Shown: one piece after another, positions 34,438 through 47,113 of the stretch
Position numbering within the stretch: the first letter of the stretch is position 1
Layout: each line of letters begins with the position of its first letter
NCBI RefSeq assembly: GCF_001659605.2
Contig: NC_035172.2
Coordinates: 31,299,342 to 31,363,341 of the forward strand
Direction: 5' to 3'
Length of the DNA: 64,000 nucleotides
From: Manihot esculenta
Lineage: Eukaryota; Streptophyta; Magnoliopsida; Malpighiales; Euphorbiaceae
Translations under genes and position numbers: made by a program
Notes under the pieces: generated by a model
Databases searched by the model: none
What the model saw: only the letters and a program-made list of their open reading frames with translations
Told to the model about the DNA's origin: nothing

Positions 34438-36587
34438 TGTAACGACCCAGAATTCGGACCGCTACCGGCGTTAGGATTCAGATCGATTTAAGGTCGCTGG
34501 AACCCGTAGCAAGCCTACTATACATCCTGTGTACCTGATAAAAATCTCATACATGATCATACATCATTACAAAAACTTAAACATTTATATGAAACCGAGC
34601 TCAATCTGTGAATGTATCATAAACTATAAACATAAAACTCATACTAAAGCCCTCATCAAATGCTCTAGTATGGTTAACATTACATGCCTCAAGCTTGGTT
34701 CAAACATAACTCATCATTAAAACTTTTACATAAAGATCATGAACAACGGGGATTTACAAAAATATATACTAGAGCCAAGCACAATTCTAATCCATTAAAA
34801 ATTTACATGTCCACAACTATACTATTACATTAATTATACCAGCTACTATGCCGACTTCCCAAGCTATCTTCGACCCTGTAAACCTAGGGTTAGGGGAAAG
34901 GGATAAGCTACAAGAGCCTAGTGAGCAGAATCACAAAAACAGTTTAATAAACATATGCTCATATGAAATGCGTCACAGCACAAACAATTCACAACAAGAT
35001 GGACTTGTCACTAGTAACCCTCTATATATCCAATGTGCCCGGCCCTCAACGAAGCTCCTTAAGACTTTCGCTTAAACATAACATAACATATCCATAAATG
35101 CCAAGGGCGTAGAATGGGTCTCGACCTGGACTTCCGTATCGTATCATATCATATTATATCGAGGGCTAGTGGGTCATCTAATTTCCATCCACATCAACAG
35201 ATAATTATGCAATGCATCATATTCGTGGATTCTAATACAACGTCCTAATATATATCATGGCATTCGCAATGTATGAACATGCTTAAAAAGTTTAATTATT
35301 TTAAAAAGATAGTTTAGTTCTACTCACCTCTGGCTGACGTTTCCTACTTTATAACAGCTGACTCACTGCTGACCTATATGGTCTCTCAGGTCCGATCCTA
35401 CACAAATGGACTCAACTGAGGGACCAAACATAACTCTAACAAGACTCTAAAAAACTCCCCAAAAACCCCCTAAAACATAACAAAACAGGAAACAAGCAAA
35501 GGAAGGCTGGGCAGGGGACTTTCGGCGGCAGGTTCGGCGGCCGAAGGTCCTCCACAGATCCGAAAGTCAGACACTTTCGGTGGCAGGTTCGGCGGCCGAT
35601 ATCCCATCATAGATCCGAAAGTCACCAACCTTCGGAGGCAGGTTCGGCAGTCGAAAGCCTTCCCAGATCCGAAAGTCCATCCTTTCAGGGGCAGGTTAGG
35701 CGGCCAAAGGCTGCCTCCATAGGCAGGTTTGGTGGTCGAACCCTGCTTCGGCGGCCAAACCTGGATTCTCCAGAATGGCAAAACCCGATTCTGCCTTAAG
35801 CACTCAGCCTCCAAAGCTTCTCAGATCCTCACATCCAACTCCTCAAAACATGCATACCTACTCATCAAGCATAAGGGATATAGAAACTAGTCGATTTCCC
35901 AACAAACAACTATAAAAACTCCTAAGAGCAAACATTTATTAAAAAATCAACTCAAACCCTAACACTTTAGATCTAACCATTTCATGTATTTCTAACCCTT
36001 AACCCTTTCTTAAAACTCATTTAAAACATAAGGAAAGCAAGGATTTAGGCTTACCTCTTAGAGATCTAGGAGTGACAGCAACCCCGATGTGGAGATGAGT
36101 CCAAATGGTCTCCGGAGGTCTTCAAGGTTTCAAAACTTGGATTTAAGCTCAAATCTTCAAAAACGAGGGAAAACTCATAAATATTTTGAAGGATTTGAAG
36201 GAAAAACAACAAAATCAACCATGGGAGGTCAAAAACTCACATTTTCCCGAAAATGAAGAAAGAAACTCTCCCATTTTTGGACTAGAGACCTCTTATAGGT
36301 AGCTGGTCTGACCACCTTCGGGGGCCGAAAAGAGAGCTCCAGCGACAGCACCATGTTCGGCGGCCGAACATGAGGTTCGGCAGCCGAACCTGGCTTTTCC
36401 CCTCCATAGCATTTTTTCTGTCTTTTAAAATTCTTTAACACAAAAACCAATAGTAAAACCATAAAATTCATTTTGTAAAAATATATTTTACCCTTCTAAG
36501 AGGTTCCGATATTCGAGATTCCAGATTCCAACAGGGATTCCGTCGAAAAGTTAGAATTCCGACGCCGGAATCTAGCCGAGTATTACA
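34438..36587 (-). mobile_element. Solo LTR of Tekay/Del-like family with 5-bp target duplication
   Basis: 2150 bp, starting TGTAACGACCCAGAATTCGG and ending GAGTATTACA, related along its length to the LTR at 14195-16484. That includes the GGCCGAA palindromes and the ATGTTCGGCGGCCGAAC cluster near 36350. AGTGG at 34433-34437 is repeated exactly at 36588-36592. No internal sequence is present, so it formed by LTR-LTR recombination. The orientation (minus coding sense) is inferred from the family. Confidence 0.95.
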
Positions 36588-36592
36588 AGTGG

Positions 36593-38160
36593 GTTGCGAA
36601 ACTGCTCGGGTATGAATGTGAGATTATGTATCCCCCTAAAAAAGACAACAATGATGCGGATGCCCTTTCTTGACTATTGGACAGCCCTTATCTTAATGGC
36701 TTACATGTGGTTCACTCCACACTCTGGGATAGCATTTGAAAAGCAGTTCTCATAGATTCATTCCTCCAGAAAATTGGTAACCAAGCAACTGCACAACTGG
36801 GCAAGCTGTACAAATGGCACAATGGATTGCTATGTTATAAAGATCGAGTTGTAGTGCCACCCACATCGCCGCTTATCCTTCAGCTACTATATGAATTTCA
36901 TGACTCCCTTTTTGGTGGTCATTCAAGGGTATTACTGACATATAAAATGCTTTCACAACAATTCTATTGGCCCAAAATGCACAAACAAATACACAAATAT
37001 GTGGCTGAATGTGATACTTGTCAAAGAAACAAGACTGAATCATTATCACCAGTTGGCCTTCTTCAACCACTGCCAATTCCATGCCAGGTATGGGATGATA
37101 TTTCACTTGATTTTATTGAAGGCCTTCTTACATCTGGTAGCAAGAACTCTATCTTGGTTATAGATGATCATCTTAGTAAGGCTGCTCACTTCTTGGCATT
37201 AAGCCACTCTTATGCTACTAAAACAATAGCTGAGAAATTTATTAAAGGCATTGTTAAGCTAAACAGCATGCCATGATCCATCATCAGTGATAGAGACCTA
37301 ATTTTTATCAGTCAATTCTAGAAGGAATTCTTCAAATTGTCAAACACACAACTAAAAATGAGTTCCTCGTATCACCCTCAGATAAACAGATAAACAGAAG
37401 TTGTCAACAGATGCCTCGAATAATATCTCTGCTGTTTTGTGTACCAATAACCAAAGAAATGGCAGTCGTTCCTTCCTTAGTCAAAGTTCTGCTACAGCAC
37501 CACCTACCACATCTCCACAGGAATGACTCCTTTTCAAGCATTATATGGATGACCACCTCCTTCTATATCATATTATGACATCAGTAGCAGTCCAGTGCAT
37601 GTCGTGGACCAACAACTAACCACAAGGGACAATTTGCTTAAAAACCTCAAAGTTAATCTTCACACCACCATCAATCTCATGAAGCAAAAAATAGATAAAC
37701 GGTGCCTCGACATTAGTTTTAGGTAGGCGATTGGGTTCTCCTCAAATTGTACCCTTATCGGCAACAAACAATCTTCAGAAGAGCACATAAAAAACTAGCA
37801 AGCCGTTACTACAGGGGCCATATCAAATTAAGGAAAAAATAGGACCTGGAGCCTACAAACTCAAATTGCCCATAGAATCCCAAGTTCATCTTGTTTTTCA
37901 CTGTCTTTTCTTAAGAAACACATCAAAGAACCAAGCCTCACCACCTCTGACTTTCCTCCTTTCTTAGACGATGGACACATAGTCATCAAACCAGAAGCTA
38001 TCATGGATTCACGTTGGATCAAACGGGGTCTAAAACAGTGGCTGAACACCTCATCAAGTGGAAACACCTACCTACCGAAGATGCCACATGGGAAGATGAT
38101 ACCACCGTCAGTCGTCGGTTCTTGAACCTTGAGGACAAGGTTTCTCACAAAGGGGAGGGT
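36593..38160 (+). pseudogene. Chromovirus RNase H end, integrase and chromodomain remnant
   Basis: Starts directly after the target duplication with LLGYECEIMYPPKKDN and DADALS (RNase H end). Integrase follows: HHCC finger (FHDSLFGGHSRVLLTYKM to CDTCQRNKT), the core (WDDISLDFIEGLL, a stop, then SIISDRD), and later broken pieces. The end near 38014-38130 shows a chromodomain (LIKWKHLPTEDATWEDD). The final LEDKV..GEGID motif is usual just before the tract of Reina-type elements. Confidence 0.85.
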
Positions 38161-38162
38161 AT

Positions 38163-38510
38163 TGATGAGATCCGGAGATCCTTATGTCCATGTACTATAA
38201 ATCCCAAATATTACAATCACAAGACTTGGATGTGATGTGATAGGGAGCATACATGCAAGCAGGATGTGGGGAAGCATGCAGGCAGAAAGGAACGTGGCAT
38301 TCTCCACTATCCACTACATGATAGGATTGTATCACCTTTTGATTGGTTATTTCAACTATGTTATTCAAGTATCTTTGTATGCCACTATCTGTAATATGGC
38401 ACCTTATTATTTGTATTTAAGTTGGGTACGAGTTAATGAAAAGATGGAGAAGTATTTCAGCAAATAACTTGTGGTTCTAAATTCTCACCCGAAGTAGAAT
38501 TTATCTTTCA
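38163..38510 (+). repeat. Probable 3' LTR of old chromovirus
   Basis: A purine-rich tract (ACAAAGGGGAGGG, 38148-38160) is followed by TATTGATGAG; the LTR would start at the TG at 38163. The right edge (TCTTTCA, 38510) is a guess from the TG..CA rule and the ~350-bp size of Reina LTRs. No second copy is available for comparison. Confidence 0.5.
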
Positions 38511-39984
38511 ATATAAATGGACCTAAAATGGGATAGGAAAGGAATTAAGTATCCATTTGTCTGTTGATTTCCCTTGTAAGACTAAGCCACCAATAGTCCT
38601 ATAAGCTAGTTTATTTGACATATGTTCTTCCAAAACATCCAGTGAATTTTTCTTTCTTTTTCTTTCTAATTCCACCAAAATTTTGCTAAGAGGCTATTTA
38701 TAGAGTTATAAGAAGTTGGAGGGGAGGCAAAAGCAAGTTGTTTCAAATTTTCCCTCCTTAAGAAGATTTTCTTTTCTTTCGGCTATTTTGCTTTGAATTT
38801 TTCATTTAATAACTTAAAAATTTGGGCCGTAGATTAGGAAATGATTGCTAATAGACTTAAGGACTTGTCTTGGCCCCAATGTTTTAATTGTATAACATAT
38901 TAAAAGTATGTTATCCAATTTTTTTGGGTGTATTTAGACCAAAGAATAAAGTAAACCAAGTTACTAAATAAATTGTACAACTTTTTTTATTTTCTAAGCT
39001 TTAATCGAGGTAGATTTAGAAATTATAATAGATTCATTGACAAGTAAAAAATATTTTATTACCAATCCTTGTTTAAAAATAGAGATTCTCTCGATAGAAA
39101 ATGTTGTGAGACTGGAATAAGGACTCTACATATAATAAAGATATAAATAAAGAGAAAGATGATCTCTTGTCTAAAGCCTTTAATTGACTTGATAAGACAT
39201 AACATACGACCATTAATTCTAATAAACAAGCAACTCGGTGAATTTACAACTCTCTAGTTAACACTAAGCAAGCCGACATTGACCATTTAATAGGAGACTA
39301 GGAAATGGGAATGCACCTAGCATTCTGATTAATTATTTGAATATGTTTTATGACAATAAATTTTTTAGTTTTTATGAAGTTTTTTATATTAATTTTTTAT
39401 AATATTTTTATAATATTTGGATATATATATATTTTTTAATTTATTTTTAAATATATTCCTTTTATACCTAAGCTCACTTTAATGTAGCAAACGGAAAAGG
39501 GAATATCTACATCTAGAGGGAGATGACTTGCGATGCAGAGATGCCTTGGTGAGCTAAGGGAGGAAAGGGTTTCTTAGCATCCACTCTATATTTAATGATA
39601 TCAAACACAGTGTTAAAAAGTATAATACTTCCTTAAATAAATCTCTTAATTTCTTGACTTAAATAAAATTTTAACAAAACTCAATTTTTTTTTTAATTTA
39701 ATATAAAATATAAGAAACTTATTTTTTAAAAAAATTTGTTGACTAAACTAAATTTCAGTAAAATTTTTAAATAAATTAAATTATATTATAATTTTTTCAA
39801 TAAATAGAATGGTAAAATAATAGGGAAATCCATAGCAGTGATCTTCAATTTTATCTATTTATTCCATCATTTTTATTAGTGATGTTGCAGAAATTAAATT
39901 GATCATGTAGTTAGAATAAAGTTATATTGTAATTAACTAGAATTTACAAGAAATAGAACGTGAAGCGAAGGTGAGGGTCTACGG
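38511..39984. other. AT-rich intergenic stretch
   Basis: No gene or clear repeat recognised. It ends with the left target duplication of the hAT-type MITE. Confidence 0.4.
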
Positions 39985-40455
39985 TAGGGCTGAGCAGAAT
40001 CCGGTTCAAACCGAAAAAACCGACCGAACCGAACTGATTTGAAAATTTAGTTCGGTTTTTTATACATTTCGGTTCGGTTCGGTTTTAAATTTCAGAAATT
40101 CCGGTTATTTTGGTTCGGTTCGGTTTTGATCAGAAAAAAACCGAAAAAACCGAACCGAACCGATTAGGGATAATAATATATTTTTTCAATAATATAGAGA
40201 AATTAAATTATATTAAAATTAAAATATTTTAATTAAATTTTAAAATACTAAAAATAAAGAGTAAAAAATTAAAAAAATATTAAAAATCGAAACCGATCAA
40301 ATCGAACCGAACCGAACCGAATCAGACCGGTTCGGTTCGATACGGTTTCTGACCAAAATCGATTCGATTCGGTTTTCATAAAAACTAAAATTTCGGTTTT
40401 CGGTTTATTCGGTTCGGTTCGGTTTTGAACCGAACCGACCGAATGCTCACCCCTA
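39985..40455. mobile_element. hAT-type MITE with 8-bp target duplication
   Basis: 471 bp. The termini TAGGGCTGAGC and GCTCACCCCTA are inverted repeats with one mismatch. GTCTACGG flanks both sides exactly (39977-39984 and 40456-40463). The interior is rich in GGTTCGGTT and AACCGAACCG in both orientations, so it can fold back strongly. It has no coding capacity. The 8-bp duplication and TAGGG-type ends fit the hAT superfamily. Confidence 0.93.
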
Positions 40456-40463
40456 GTCTACGG

Positions 40464-41393
40464 CAGTTACTTTAATGCTCAAGTTAATACTTTGAAGAAT
40501 ATAGAAAATATAATGAATTGTTTGTTTAGAATTTGAATAATCTCAAAGAATAATGAATATTTGCCTATGTAATTTCTTTTTTTATATAGTAAAAAAGTAG
40601 AGATAAATATAATATTTTTTGATAATTCAACAGTAACGTGACTGAAAATTCAATAAAGGATATCGTCGGATTGGTGATCTCACAATTATAGACATGAATG
40701 AATATATGATAAACTGTGGTCGATAATGATAACTTTGCGTTGAGTCTCGTCCTAATTATAAAATGATGAGTCTTGATAATAAACCGAATGTTAAAAATCT
40801 GGCTCTATTTTTTCAAGTTGAATTGCGTGTTTCTGTCTCGTGATAACAACTCAGGAATTATTTCGAGCGATTTTTATATAATATAGATTAGCATAATCCA
40901 TCATTTATAAAATTATTTTTCTATTTATTTATTTAATAGAACTAATAGGCGACATTATTAAAATATCCAAAGTGTCACAAAAGATATTAATAAATATTTT
41001 TTTTTCCTTATAGACTTTTTAGTTATTTGATTCTTATTTTACACTATGATACTGACACATATTAATTTTGCTAGATAAATAAAAGAAAAATAATTTGAAT
41101 GATTTTTATATAACAATTTTAACTATGAAAGAATTTTATATAATTGAGGGATTTTATAATAATATAATAAATAATCCTAAAATAACATTAAGCCTTTTAT
41201 TTGTAAATGTTATTAAAAAAATCACATATGAAAAATATAAAGAACAACTATTTTTTTTAAGTATTATTTAATATTCTCGATCAAAAAATATTTATTATAT
41301 ATTTTTATAATAATTACACTTATCTACTGTTTAAAAATGACTATTTACAGTATTTACCAATCGCTTGTATATAATATATTTTTTTAAACTGCA
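40464..41393. other. AT-rich intergenic stretch
   Basis: Nothing recognisable between the two MITEs. Confidence 0.4.
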
Positions 41394-41402
41394 TTATTAA
41401 TA

Positions 41403-41920
41403 GAAAAAATTATTTTTTAGTTTCTGAGATTTAATGTAATTAATATTTCTGTCCCTCTATTTTGGCGATCAAATACTTAAGTCTCTCACTTTCTTTTCCG
41501 TCCAAATTCGTAGTCCTTCCGTCCATTTAAACCATTTGGTCAAAAAATCAAAGGTGAGAGGTGATAATTTTTTCCAAAAATACATTTCTCTCAATGTGAA
41601 ATCCCTATTTTTTTCTCTTTCATATTTTCTCTTTCATGTTTTCTCCTGTTGCAGAAAGGGTAGGAAGAAGAAGAAGAAGTTGCAGAAAGGGTAGGAAAAA
41701 GAAGAAGACGCATTTGGGTTTGAGTTTTATAATTTTGAAATAGCGGAATTTTTAGATGGTTAATTTTGTCAATTTATGTGTCTCAAACGGTTATTTTGGA
41801 TGAAAAGACTATGAATTTGGACAGAAAAAAAAGTGAGGAACTTAAGTGTTGGATCGCCAAAATAGAGGGACAGAAGTATTAATTACGTTAAACTTCAGGG
41901 ACTAAAAAGTAATTTTTTTC
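41403..41920. mobile_element. Mutator-type MITE with 9-bp target duplication
   Basis: 518 bp with inverted arms of about 120 bp. The left arm carries TCTGTCCCTCTATTTTGGCG; the right arm is its reverse complement, with CGCCAAAATAGAGGGACAGA. TTATTAATA flanks both sides exactly (41394-41402 and 41921-41929). Long arms plus a 9-bp duplication are the Mutator-like signature. The centre has an AGAAGAAGAAG-type tandem repeat and no transposase. Confidence 0.94.
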
Positions 41921-41929
41921 TTATTAATA

Positions 41930-44900
41930 TAAAAGTTTATTAAACAATCAGTAACTTATAAATAAATAAAATTGGCTAAAAAAGAAATTGTTCATTTAAT
42001 GGAGAAATTTGAGACTCTGAAAATTACCAAGATGTTTCACATCAATCCAGCTATCTCTGCATCTTACTCCAGTTAGCAATTGGCCACATCAATATGAGAG
42101 AAAATTGTGTCATTCCAATGATTATGACTACTCCCACACTCATTTTCTTGCACTTCCAGCCACAAAAAGAAAACAAGACGCTTTGATCTTTGGTATGCAG
42201 TTGGCAGATGGAATGCCTAATAAAGTATGCTTATATAATTTAATGACGGAAAAATTATTATATAATCTCTCTTAATTGGGAAACTAATTGATTAGTTTTG
42301 AAATGAATCCAAATAATTTTTTTTTTTAAATTTTTGTTCAAGGTTAAATAAGTACAATTAGTTTTTTTTATCAATTTTTCCTATAGTTTTGCTAAGGGCA
42401 AAATAAGTTTTGATTAAATATAATTTTTTTTAATAATAATTTATTTTTTATTAATTTAAAATATTTTAATAATAAAAAATAATTTGATCTAAAAAATTTG
42501 AAACAAAATTAAAATGGGTTTATTTGGCTGTTAATATTTATTTTTCTTTTTCTTTTATTCTTGTGGTGTGATTGTTTGTAGTTTTACAAAAATTTTACCA
42601 GGTGCTTGAAAATTTTTCCCAGAGTGCGCTGTACTTTTCTGAAGTTGCATATGGTTATTCTAGCCACCGGCTTCATTCTCCTTACAATATAAGAGGTATT
42701 TTTTTTTTTTTCAAAGATCAAACATAAGAGGTTGAGTTTGCTTGACTATGTGTTTCTTTATTCTGTTCCTCAACACTTATTTGTATGGTCTTTCTGAGTT
42801 GTTGTAGTAAGAGTATTTTTTCTTATCGTATTGATTTTACGTGCAATGGCAATCGACTATTTTAAAGATAAAGTACGATAAATAATTAATACTATACTTT
42901 AGCTTAGTTAAAAAATATATTAAAACAAATCCGAATTATTAAGTTTTACCCTTTAACGGACTTTTTATTTTTTTTTACAAATTTTAATAACCCTTTAATC
43001 TTTTAGATGTAATTAGTATTTCATTTGTATTTTACTCTATTGATAGGATTGATAGGGTTTATGAATGAAACTCGTATTTTAATATATATATATACGATGA
43101 AGTATTTTTCATCACTCCATTAAATAAATCTTTCAATTTTCGATATTGAGAAGGAAGTCTATAAAAAAAAAAATAGGAGTCTACTAAAAATACTCTCGAC
43201 GAAAACTCCCTTATGCTCAAATTAGATTTAAAAAATTATAGAATGAGAACTTACTTCATAAAATTGCAAAAAACAGAGAAAAAAAAATAAAAAAGAGTTC
43301 AGAATAGGTGAAATGAAGAGAGTGAAAATCAAGGTCCTAAATTTGATAAAAGAATTGGGTTGTAGGACCTAAATTTAAAAGAAATCAAGGTCCAACTATT
43401 TGAGAATAAATAAAATTAATAATATAATTTGGTTAAACATAGTTTTTTTTATTATATATGTTGTAATAATGACAACAACTACAATAATTATGATCCATTT
43501 AACACCTTTTAATCATGACATGCCCATCACAATCCCTCTATAAACAAATAACTTACCACTCATTTCCTCTTTCTAACCCTAATTTACATTATAATTATTA
43601 AAATTTAATAAAATTTATCCACCTCGAGTGTTAATCCCGTGTATTCTAGTAAATTTAAAAGATTTTAAATTTTATTCCTCAAATTTTATTTTAAAAAAAA
43701 TTAATAAAATTTATACTTTAATTTATTTAATATTAAATAATTTCATATTTAAATTTTTATTTATTAATAAAATTATTATTTTATTAATTTTAATCAACAA
43801 TTAATTAAAAAATCAATTCAAATTAAAGAGATTAAATTATTATAAATATTAAAATATTATACAAAATAAATTTTAAAAATTAAATTATTATAATTTAATA
43901 ATTAATTTTAACAGAATAATTATTTTATTAATAAAAAGAAAATAATGATTGAATTATATTGTTTATTATTAAATTTTAAAGACTTTGTTATAAATTAACC
44001 AAATAAAAAATAAAATAAAATAAAAACGTCCACATCTCTTCAAGACTTTCGGTTACGTCGACTTGACCACACACCAAATTTTCTTGCTCTTTTTTCTATC
44101 CAATTTTCTTAGTTAATTCTAGCTAATATTTTTATATTTTTAATTCTGACAATAATCAGAAAAAATATATAAAGTAAATTACTATTTGCTCCTTATAGTT
44201 TAATAAAATTAACTAATTAGTCTTATTATTTAAAAAAAAAACATACTAAATAGTTTTTTTCTTTAAAAAATTAATTATTTAATTCTTTCTCTTAATTATG
44301 ATGACTAAATAAATGTTATATTAAAATTAAAATAACTAAATAGTTATTTTTTGAAATTGCATATTAATTGATAATAAGGATATTTTAGTCATTTTCTAGT
44401 CTGTTTAAATAGATTCGATGAATAAATAATTAATAGTTAAAAAATTAAGAAATAAAATCATAATCGTTTATTATTATTTTTTTACTTCTGATTAGATGAT
44501 AGAAAAGTAAAAAAAGAAAAGGAAATTTCAATGAAATGAAAATAAAATTATTTTTTAAATTTAAACAGTAAAGAGAAATAAAATAATATATAATTTAAAA
44601 ATTTTACCCTTTATACTAATATAAGTTTCCATAAATTTCAATAAAATTAATAGAATTGAAAAAAAAAAAATTTATAATAAAGAGCAAATTTTTTTTCCCA
44701 TTAGATTGATATGGAAAGATAATAAGAGTCGTTTTCCTTTTTTTTTTTTTTTTTTTTTCTGTTGCTTTACTTTTTTTTTATAAAAAAAAAAAGTATTTTC
44801 CCACTTTTATTTTGATTCTTTTCTTATTTTCCATAAATCCAAACAGCCTGTAAAGCTCCAACTCCCCGTCCCAAGCTTCCAAATTCCGACAACAGCAATC

Positions 44901-46819
44901 TCATTGCCATGCCAAGGAATAAGATGTGTACCTGGTGGAAAAAGTTTCATTCAATCTTTGTTTTATATTTAAAAAAAATATATTATTAAAACGTTTATAA
45001 AATTTTAAAAATTTAATAATTATCCATTCCATTAATTTTAATATTAAATATTTTATTATTTAATTTATATATTATCAAAAAATGATTAATTTTATAAAAA
45101 AAATCTATTAATAAAAAAATATTGTAATAAAAAAATAATTGGATTTAGGGAAAATAAAATAATAAATAAATAGAAAGTGATGCTTTTTAATTTAGTGGAT
45201 TAAAAAGGGTAATGTGATACCCAATAAAAAGAGAAAAAGGCAGAGCTATTAAAAAAAAGGGTATTTTTGAATAAAAATATTTTTAATTAAATTAAATTTA
45301 TCATATTTTAATGGCCTACACGTGGCAGTATTAGTATTTAGTAATTTCTTTTTATACAAATTTATATGTGCTTATGCTCAAGCAAGTTAATTTATTTTAT
45401 TTTTTTAAATTTAGAGTTTTTGGATCTATTTGTTGGGTGAATTTATAATTAATATATAAAACAAGTTGTAACTAAAATGGTTATGATCAATTTGGATTAA
45501 AATCATAATGATTTTTTATTTTTTTATGAGAAAATTAATCATGATGGTTTAGGATTAATCATGACAATTAGTTATGTTGTATCACGAGATGACTCTCCAT
45601 TAAATATAATATTTTTATAGTTAACCTATATAATTTTAAAATTATATACATATATATATTTTTTAATATTTTAAAATTTAAAAAATAAAATTTTCCGTAT
45701 GAATATAATTTCAGTTTGAGAAAATTTTTTTTATTTTTTATTTTATCCTCTAGTAATATACTACAGTGCCATCTATTATTGTCACTCAGACTCATTTACA
45801 GTGCCATCTATCCCTGTCATTCAAATTTCTACATATGAGCGTACCAATATACCATCTCTTTTAGACAGTTATTTAATTTTTTTTCGGCACGTATGCTGAT
45901 AAGATTACGTGATAGGTGAGCCTGCTCTCCTGCCCCATCACATCACTGGATAGACTACTCACTATGGATCCGAACATGAGGTCAATTCGGTTTACTTTAG
46001 TCATGAATTGGAGGGCATGATATTGGGCCGGTCTGTCTTGAGAGGTTTAATGAATTTTAAATTTATATTTTTCTTTAAAATCTGATCACACTCCAAGTGC
46101 AAGAAATCTGGCGGTCATAAAAATAAATAAAATATTTAATTAGCCATTAGTTATAAATGATATAGAATAAAAATTATAATTCCTATTACTAGTTAACTAA
46201 AATGTAAATTAAAATATATAATCATTTTATTTACAAAAAGTATTCTTATTTTAATAAAAACTATGATTATAAATAAAATAATTATTAGAAATAATATTTT
46301 ATATTGAAATTGTAATTAATATACCAATTAATAAAATTTGATTTATTCAATTATTAGATAAAAAATAATTAACTAAATAATTAAATATTGAATATAAAAT
46401 TTTTAAAAATTATGAGAGAAATTATGAAAAGTATATGATTACATGAGCACTATCTTTTTAATTATTGAATTAATAATTATTCATTGATATTTGATCTAAA
46501 TAGAAAATATTTTTATTAAAATAAAATTTTCATTTATTGAATTAAATTATACAATTATAATGGATTAATGATGTATATTTTAATATTTTTAGAAAAATTA
46601 CTTTTAGTTTATAACATAATTAATGAATTTGTATTTTCACAAATCATCACTTTCATTTATAAAATTTAATTTCGTTAAAAATTTCAAATTTTTAATAAAA
46701 AATTTTAAATAATAATTTTTACGTGATTAAAGAAAAAAAATATAATTTTAAAAATATCTTTATCAATAATAAAATAAAAAAATATTATTTAATTTATATA
46801 ATATAAAAAAAATTCACTA
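41930..46819. other. AT-rich gene-poor stretch
   Basis: No protein-like ORF. 44180-44420 resembles a degraded MITE (tracts like TTACTATTTGCTCCTTATAG near one end and GATATTTTAGTCATTTTC near the other). 45820-46110 is an island of near-even composition without recognised identity, possibly an LTR fragment. A long T-run lies at about 44740-44758. Confidence 0.4.
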
Positions 46820-47113
46820 CTTAGTCCTTTAAATTTAAAAAATATATTAAAATGTCCCTAATATTTTAAAATGTTTACTAGTTAGTTTCTCTATTAATTT
46901 CATCACTAAATATTTTACTGTTTAATCTCTGTAATTTAGAAAAAATTATTAGTTGATCTCTTAAATTATTAAAAAAATTATTAATTAATTCATTTCATAT
47001 TAGAGGTATTTTAAATTTTTTTTATAATGCTTAATGACTAAAATTAACGAAAAGACTAACTAGTAGACTTTTTAAAATATTAAAAACATTTTAATGAATT
47101 TTTCAAATGGCGA
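46820..47113. repeat. Degenerate MITE-like inverted repeat
   Basis: About 80-bp arms, 46820-46905 and 47030-47113, share in inverted orientation ATTAAAATG, TAATATTTTAAAA and TACTAGTTAGT. Probably a Mutator-type MITE of the family also seen at 61562-61820. Confidence 0.65.

Larger units (their letters stand above)
31724..38510 (+). mobile_element. Old chromovirus, heavily mutated, split by a solo LTR
   Basis: Plus-strand Ty3/gypsy remnant in order gag, protease, RT, RNase H, integrase, chromodomain, polypurine tract, LTR. Many stop codons and frameshifts interrupt every domain. A foreign solo LTR (34438-36587) sits within RNase H; coding similarity resumes directly after it. The chromodomain-like end and the tract before a short LTR suggest a Reina-type chromovirus. 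No 5' LTR or primer site was found. A 34-bp tandem duplication lies at about 32868-32935. Confidence 0.88.
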
